DNA of 64,000 bases from Symbiodinium natans (Eukaryota > Sar > Dinophyceae > Suessiales > Symbiodiniaceae), in NCBI GenBank assembly GCA_905221605.1, contig CAJNDS010002368.1:262001-326000 (forward strand), given 5' to 3'. A model generated the notes under the pieces. That model was given only the letters and a program-made list of their open reading frames with translations, ran no database searches and was not told where the DNA came from. The translations under genes and the position numbers were made by a program. This document shows, in pieces, positions 58,729 through 64,000 of the stretch (the stretch's first letter is position 1; each line of letters starts with the position of its first letter).

Positions 58729-59013
58729 GTATTTCTTGTCAAGGCCCTGTGGCAGGTGGGCCCTGAGCACTTGTACTAAGTCCTCGGCTTTGCCGAGTTC
58801 GCCCTCCTAGGGCTTACAACAACTCTAGACATGCTGCCGTGCTATGCATCGATCCATGCAAACATGCTCCATGCATGCAAGGGCTTAGGGCTTAGCTGTG
58901 GTAAGGCAGACTTAGAAACCCTACAAGCCCTATGAACGCAATAAACCCTGTAAACCCTGTAAACCCTGAAAACCGCATCAACCCTAATTATCAACCCTCC
59001 AAACCCTACAAAG

Positions 59014-59324
59014 CGTCGCGAGAGCTGGGCGTCTGAGAGCCGCACGAGAGCGCGAGATCACGCTCCGAGCATCTCGGCACAAGACCCCCAGGGTTTTAGG
59101 GTATAGGTGGTGCAAGTTTAGGGTCTAGGCTTAAGGTCTGCTGGGCTGTAGTTTGGTACGGTATACTTGGAAGTCCATGGGTAGTTGTAAGTAGGGTTGT
59201 AGGTGCCCGACGTAAGGTTATATGTATAGTTGCCGTACTCATACAGAACTACCCCTGGACCTCCAAGTATATTGGTGGTAATGTAGTAGGGGCTACTTTG
59301 GTATACAGGGACTATAAAAGGTAA

Positions 59325-59358
<34 letters not shown>

Positions 59359-61230
59359 ACATATAGGTTATCTAAGGGAGTAAGATTAAGGGTTCCTTTT
59401 GGGGTCCCTCGTCATCCTCTTCCACTCACATAGCGCCAAGACCGGAAGACCCCAATCACAACCAAAAGCACCAAAAACCTAAACTCTTGGGACCCCCAAA
59501 ACAAAAAACCCTAAACCATTGGGGGCCTAAATCCTTAGTACCCCAAATACTAAACCCTGATTCCGAAAAAACAAAAAACAGAACCAATCCTCAGACGCCT
59601 TAAAACCTAAACCCTCAACCCTAAAACCCTAAAACCCTAAAACCCTAAAACCCTAAAACCCTAAAACCCTAAAACCCTAAAACCCTAAAACCCTAAAACC
59701 CTAAAACCCTAAACCCCTAAACCCCTAACCCTAAACCCTACAACCCTAAACAAAAAAAAGAAATCCCCCCCGCTGGGGGTTTGCGCATGATCGGCAGCTG
59801 GAGGGTGAGCCCATCCACTGGCTGTTCTCCGGAATCCTTGGGAGCCACCCCCAAGAGTGCAGTTAGGGTTTAGGGTTTAGGGTTTAGGGTTTAGGGTTTA
59901 GGGTTTAGGGTTTAGGGTTTAGGGTTTAGGGTTTTAGGGTTTAGGGTTTAGGGTTTAAGATTTAGGGTAACCCTACCCCCCCCCCCCCCCCGCCCCTAAG
60001 ACCTGAGTCTTTGCGACCTCAAAGCTGTGAAGCTTGAGGGCTTTGAGGGTTAGGCCTTGGGGACGATAGGGCTTCGGGTTAGCCCGGCCCTACTTGGAGG
60101 TTCATGGGCAGTTATAAGCAGGGCAAAGGGGGCGGAGGAGACACCGGGATGGTTTAGAGTTTAGGGTTTAGGGTTATGGTTTGCGTTGCGGTTGGGGACC
60201 TTAGATTGGGCCGCTGGTATGCGTGTTTTAATTTGGTTAATCTTCTAAAGCTCCTAAACCCCACGCCCGAGACTTTAACCCTAAACCCGACACCCCAAGC
60301 CTGAAACCTCTACTTGCACCTAGCCATCTAGCCAGGGTTTCCGCATGTCGTACTACGTTTCGGTATCTGTAGAACTGTGAAAAGTTGGAGCTGAGGTACA
60401 AAGGTTCAGGGTTTAGGCCTAAACCCTAAACCCTAAACCCTAAACCCTAAACCCTAAACCCTAACCCCGAACCCCTAAACCCTGCACCCTAAAGGGCTTC
60501 GGGTTCGGCCCGATCCCGTCGGATGCAACAACAATCACGGAACGGGGCCCTCCGACCCAGACTCATAAGGGTGGAAGGGAGGGCGTGTCAGGGCCCCATG
60601 TCCCCCAAAATAAGGCAACATAAGCCTTAATCAGCCCCAGTAAGGGAATACGGCCCCCTTACACCCGCCGTTGGTGCCTGGGTATGAGGGGGTATGAGAA
60701 GGGAGCCCTAGAAGGGACCCTTCATCTTATTCCCCTACATAACCCTTGCCTGTACCTTAAAAAGCCCCTGTCTAGCTAAATAGCCTTGAAAGAAGCCCCC
60801 AAAGAATATGTAAGGCCCCTTATAAGGGTCCCTCCAGAAGTCCATGGACTAACGGCAGACCGTCCCCAACGCAAACGTCCGCATGATAAATGATCCGGGC
60901 TGGTTTGGCGTGGGGGGGGGGTTTTTGTTTAGGGTTTAGGGTCCAGGGTTTAGGGTTTAGGGCCTTAAACGCCGCGCCGCGATGAACGATAAGTTTCTAC
61001 GACCCTGAACCCGAAACCCCAAGCCCGAAACCCTAAACACCAAACCGCGATTCTTAAACCCCAAACCCTGAATCCTAGACGCCAACCCTAAACCCTCAAC
61101 CCCAAACCCTAAACCCAAACCCTAAACCCGAAACCCTAACTAACACCTCACGAAGTAGGGCTCCCTGCACGATGCCCAGGCCCTGAAAGCCGTTGCAGAT
61201 GGCTATGAGTCTCTCCTTGACGAGACTTGA
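59014..61230 (+). CDS. Series of candidate exons ending in TGA
   Basis: 59014-59092 (RRESWASESRTRARDHAPSI), 59798-59861 (TCGGCAG acceptor; LEGEPIHWLFSGILGSHPQE), 60495-60570 (GFGFGPIPSDATTITERGPP), 60859-60909 (TVPNANVRMINDPGWFG, donor GGC|GTGGGG) and 61159-61230 (GSLHDAQALKAVADGYESLL, TGA). The last two join in phase 0; the others do not all fit, so exons are missing or some calls are wrong. The last exon has purine-rich first positions. Minus alternative there: RLIAICNGFQGLGIVQGALL. Confidence 0.27.
59162..59272. mobile_element. Short inverted-repeat element, family A (best inverted ends)
   Basis: Ends TACTTGGAAGTCCATGGGTA and TACCCCTGGACCTCCAAGTA; about 110 bp, no coding frame. A truncated or one-sided relative starts at 60,089. 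Confidence 0.85.
59862..59962 (+). repeat. TTTAGGG array
   Basis: About 13 copies starting directly at the donor proposed at 59,862 (A|GTTAGG). The repeat itself would supply the intron start. Confidence 0.95.
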
Positions 61231-61605
61231 GGGTTGAGGGTGTAGGGTTTGGGGGTCTAGGGGCTTGGGGTTGAGGGTCAGGGGTCTAGGGGTTTGGGAT
61301 TTAGGGTTGAGGGTTCATGGGTCTCGGGGTCCAGGGGTCTTAGGGCCCAATGCCTACGGGATCATGAAAAGGGTACTTAAACGAGTTGATACGACCTCGG
61401 CGCTTATTTACCGGGTCTAAACTAGGTGTAGTTTCACAAGGGTATAGGGTTTGGGGTATAGGGTTTAGAGTTTAGGGTTTATCCAACGCTTAAGTAAGAA
61501 CCACGAGCCTTCACGAACCTTGAGCCTGCAAGGACCGCCTCGAGGCCTGCCTCCTCCCCCCACCCCCCTCCTCCCCCCCCACCCCCGCTCCTCCCCCCCA
61601 CCCCC

Positions 61606-61703
61606 CTAAACCCTAAACCCTAAACCCTAAACCCTAAACCCTAAACCCTAAACCCTAAACCCTAAACCCTAAACCCTAAACCCTAAACCCTAAACCCTAA
61701 ACC
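61606..61703 (-). repeat. CCCTAAA array, 14 copies
   Basis: Perfect array after C/CT runs (61,555-61,605). The rest of 61,231-62,060 holds degenerate heptamers; a strong acceptor-like CTTTCTCTTCTTCACTGCAG ends at 61,774 but no exon could be defined behind it. Confidence 0.95.
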
Positions 61704-62099
61704 CTTTTCCAAGGCTGGTGGCGGGCTTCGGGTTTCGGATCTAAGGCTTTCTCTTCTTCACTGCAGGGCTTTGGGGTTTAGGGTTTGCCTTCGCCCCCCC
61801 CGTCCTCTGTGGGTTAAGGCTTGGGGTTTAGGTTAGAGTGTGGCTTTTTGTTTTAGGGTGGAGGGTCTAGGTCGAAAGCGAAATGTGCGCGCAGATAAAA
61901 CCCCGCAAAAAACACATCTTACCCGAAGTCCTAAACACCTATGAGGCCCAGACCCTGACACATCCCCAAAGACTCGAACCCCCAGACCCCAGACCCCAAA
62001 CCCCAAACCCCAAACCGCAAACCGCAAACCCCAAACCCTAGCCCTAACCCCCCCTCTCCCCTCCCCCAAACTCTGAGGGCCGAATCCTCCAGCTTCCGC

Positions 62100-63942
62100 A
62101 TGGCGCGCATCGACTTGCTGTTTGCCTTCCTGCTTTGCATTTGCTTTTTGTTTAGTGGGGGGGGGTTTAGGGTTTAGGGTTTAGGGTTTCGGGTTTTAGG
62201 TTATAGGGTTATAGGGTTTAGGGTTAGGGGGAGGGGGGGGGGTTTGGATCCTGGGGTTCAGGGTATAGGGTTTGGGGCTTTTGGGGGGCTTTTAGGACCT
62301 GGGGTTCAGGGTACAGGTTCGGAAGTTTAGGTCTTGGCTTACTCGAAGGTCCGCGGTTAGTTGCAGGTAGGGTTCGAGGAACCCCAGTCCCTAAACCCAA
62401 AACCCTACTGCGGGGGGGGGGGGGGAAAACAGGTCCCATATACGGGCTGTATGCGGGGCTCATAGGGTGGACGCTGACCCCTAAACCCCAAAGCCTCAAA
62501 TTCAAATAAACAACCTTTAGCCCTACGACGCTAAAAAAACAAAACTCCCCAATTCCCCTCCCCCCCCCCCCCCCCCCGCCCTTCAATGCAAGTTTAGCAC
62601 CCGTGGTTGGGCAGGGCCCAACCATGGGACCCTAAACTCTAAACCCCAAACCCTAAACCCCAAACCCTAAACCCCAAACCCTAAACCCCAAACCCTAAAC
62701 CCTAAACGGGATTTCGGGCTATGAAACCCAAGGGTCCAGACTTCGGAACCCGTTAGAGAAGGCTAAGGGACCACAATATTCAGGGGCCATGTGACTTTTC
62801 CCCCTAAAGCCTAAAGCCTAAAGCCTGGACCCTTAAGACCTGCACGCTAAACCCTAAGAAACGACCTAAGCCCCAAGCCCTCAGCTCCTAAAACATCGAA
62901 TGCAGCGCGAGCGTCTTACTCTCCCGGAGGAGGGTCGCGACATCCGAGCTCTTTGCCTGCAAGGTTTGTGAGGCGCAGGGTTTGGGGTTTAGGGTCTAGT
63001 GTCCGGGGGGGAGGGTTGAGAGTTTACTGTTTAGGGTCTAGGGTTTAGGGTTGAGGGCTTTCGCACTTTCCGTGCGAACGTTTACATCCAAATGCCCCCT
63101 CGCCTTGAACCATATAGGAGGGCCTTAGGAGGCCTAAATCCCGAAGACCCATAAATCCTAAACTCTCCAGGCCCAGGCGCTAAACCGACCCCAAGTTGAA
63201 TCCGCCGCGGGTGCTTTTCCTTCCCCTGTTCTGAAAAAGCACCCATGTTTGGGGTTCTTCGGATTGCAAGTGGCCTGATTCCAAGTGAAAACATAGTTCA
63301 AGCAGACATAAAGGGGGCTACTGTGGAGGGTTTGATATTAGGACAAGGGGATTTGTTGCAGGGATGGACCCTAAACCCTAAACCCTAAACCCCAAACCCT
63401 AAACCCTAAACCCCAAACCCTAAACCCCTAAACCCTTAGCGCCTCGGAGGTGCCACAAGGACTGCGGGGGTCGCAAATCTGGGTAAAGGGGGGGCGAAGA
63501 GGGGAGGGATCTTCAATGCCTAAACCTTCAAGCCATCGGGGGCTTCGGGGGTTAAGGGCTTCAGGGGGGGTTTGTGGGTTTGGAGGATTTAGGGGGTTTT
63601 AAAGGGTTTTAAGGGGGTCTAGGGTTTTATCGGGGTTTGGGGTCTAGGGGGTTTAGGGGTTAGGGGGGTTTTGGGCTTAGGGGTTTGATGGTATCGCATT
63701 TTGAGGGCTTAAGGTTTGAGACCCCTGAATAAACCCTAAACCCTAAACCCTAAGCCCTAAGCCCTAAGCCCTAAGCCCTAAGCCCTAAGCCCTAAGCCCT
63801 AAGCCCCAAGCCCTAAGCCCTAAGCCCTAAGCCCTAAACCCTAAACCCTAAACCCTAGCACCAACAGGCAGCCGCGGCGCTTGGCCCCGAAGCTTCTTGC
63901 AGCCGAGGATGAACTCCTCGATGTAGACCTCGCGCGGGAAGG
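62100..63942 (+). CDS. Hypothetical 5' gene part with signal-peptide-like start
   Basis: ATG at 62,100 begins MARIDLLFAFLLCICFLF, a short charged start followed by a hydrophobic core, as in secretory signals or signal anchors; exon end A|GTGGGG at 62,154. Phase-compatible islands: 62906-62963 (RASYSPGGGSRHPSSLPA), 63450-63482 (CHKDCGGRKSG, donor GG|GTAAAG) and 63868-63942 (QPRRLAPKLLAAEDELLDVD). The gene would continue beyond the window. The last island's minus strand reads YIEEFILGCKKLRGQA, which resembles an EF-hand and helix, so strand is disputed. Confidence 0.28.
63729..63856 (-). repeat. CCCTAAA and CCCTAAG array
   Basis: CCCTAAA at both edges with about 12 CCCTAAG units in the middle, directly left of the island at 63,860-63,945. 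The window ends in further degenerate repeats. Confidence 0.95.
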
Positions 63943-64000
63943 GTTTAGGGACCCAGGGCTGAGGGCTCAGTAAACCCCAAGCCCTAAGCCCTAAACCCCA

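Larger units (their letters stand above)
39540..64000. repeat. Heptamer field, second part
   Basis: Same organisation as 1,183-29,780: TTTAGGG/CCCTAAA arrays and degenerate variants, GC-rich islands and short inverted-repeat elements. Stretches not covered by a listed gene model or element contain only degenerate heptamers, homopolymers or islands too short to interpret. Confidence 0.9.

Noticed and set aside
63866..63928. Minus-strand peptide YIEEFILGCKKLRGQA, read as the second half of an EF-hand and following helix, like the C-terminal part of some protist ion channels
   Set aside because: Spacing fits an EF-hand, but the first half of the loop was not found, and the plus strand of the same island gives a phase-compatible reading. 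Kept only as an alternative; an HMM search would decide.
1183..64000. A chromosome end (true telomere)
   Set aside because: Heptamer orientation switches dozens of times, arrays are short and degenerate, and unique islands continue to both window edges.

Overview
What it is. This is nuclear DNA of a eukaryote whose telomere-type repeat is TTTAGGG (plants, many algae, apicomplexans, dinoflagellates). No rRNA, tRNA, CRISPR array, bacterial operon or recognisable conserved protein domain was found. The repeat-choked sequence, small GC-rich islands bounded by AG...GT, and islands that read best in one direction over long distances fit a large-genome protist, with a dinoflagellate as first guess. 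This is inference; I recognise no lineage-specific gene.

Layout. 1-1,115: composite tandem repeat cut by the window edge. 1,183-29,780: a field of TTTAGGG/CCCTAAA arrays and degenerate derivatives, broken every 0.4-1 kb by GC-rich unique islands of 40-220 bp and by short inverted-repeat elements; a 794-bp hairpin lies at 15,949-16,742. 30,050-39,494: a different 9.4-kb block without heptamer arrays, bounded by a perfect 27-bp inverted repeat and made of AT-rich palindromes, a TCATCT tract, two opposed 87/88-bp minisatellite arrays and 1,903-bp tandem copies of polypyrimidine/polypurine DNA. 39,540-64,000: the heptamer field resumes.

Main pattern. Many islands have CCCTAAA arrays on their left and TTTAGGG arrays on their right, so the spacer between two islands starts with TTTAGGG and ends with CCCTAAA. 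If the spacers are introns, their ends are complementary and could pair in the pre-mRNA, and the CCCTAAA end carries a CTAA branch-like motif. The arrangement is the same on both strands and so does not reveal the coding strand.

Genes. I built hand-made exon chains, mostly on the + strand, with AG/GT borders and compatible phases. Several run from ATG to stop: 1,244-3,870; 4,981-8,249; 9,899-10,512; 11,343-12,407; 28,497-29,716; 50,266-51,616. They are hypotheses. The islands are GC-rich, so runs of 20-40 open codons are expected by chance, antisense readings often look as good, and no product was recognised. RNA-seq would decide. The repeat calls are much safer than the gene calls.
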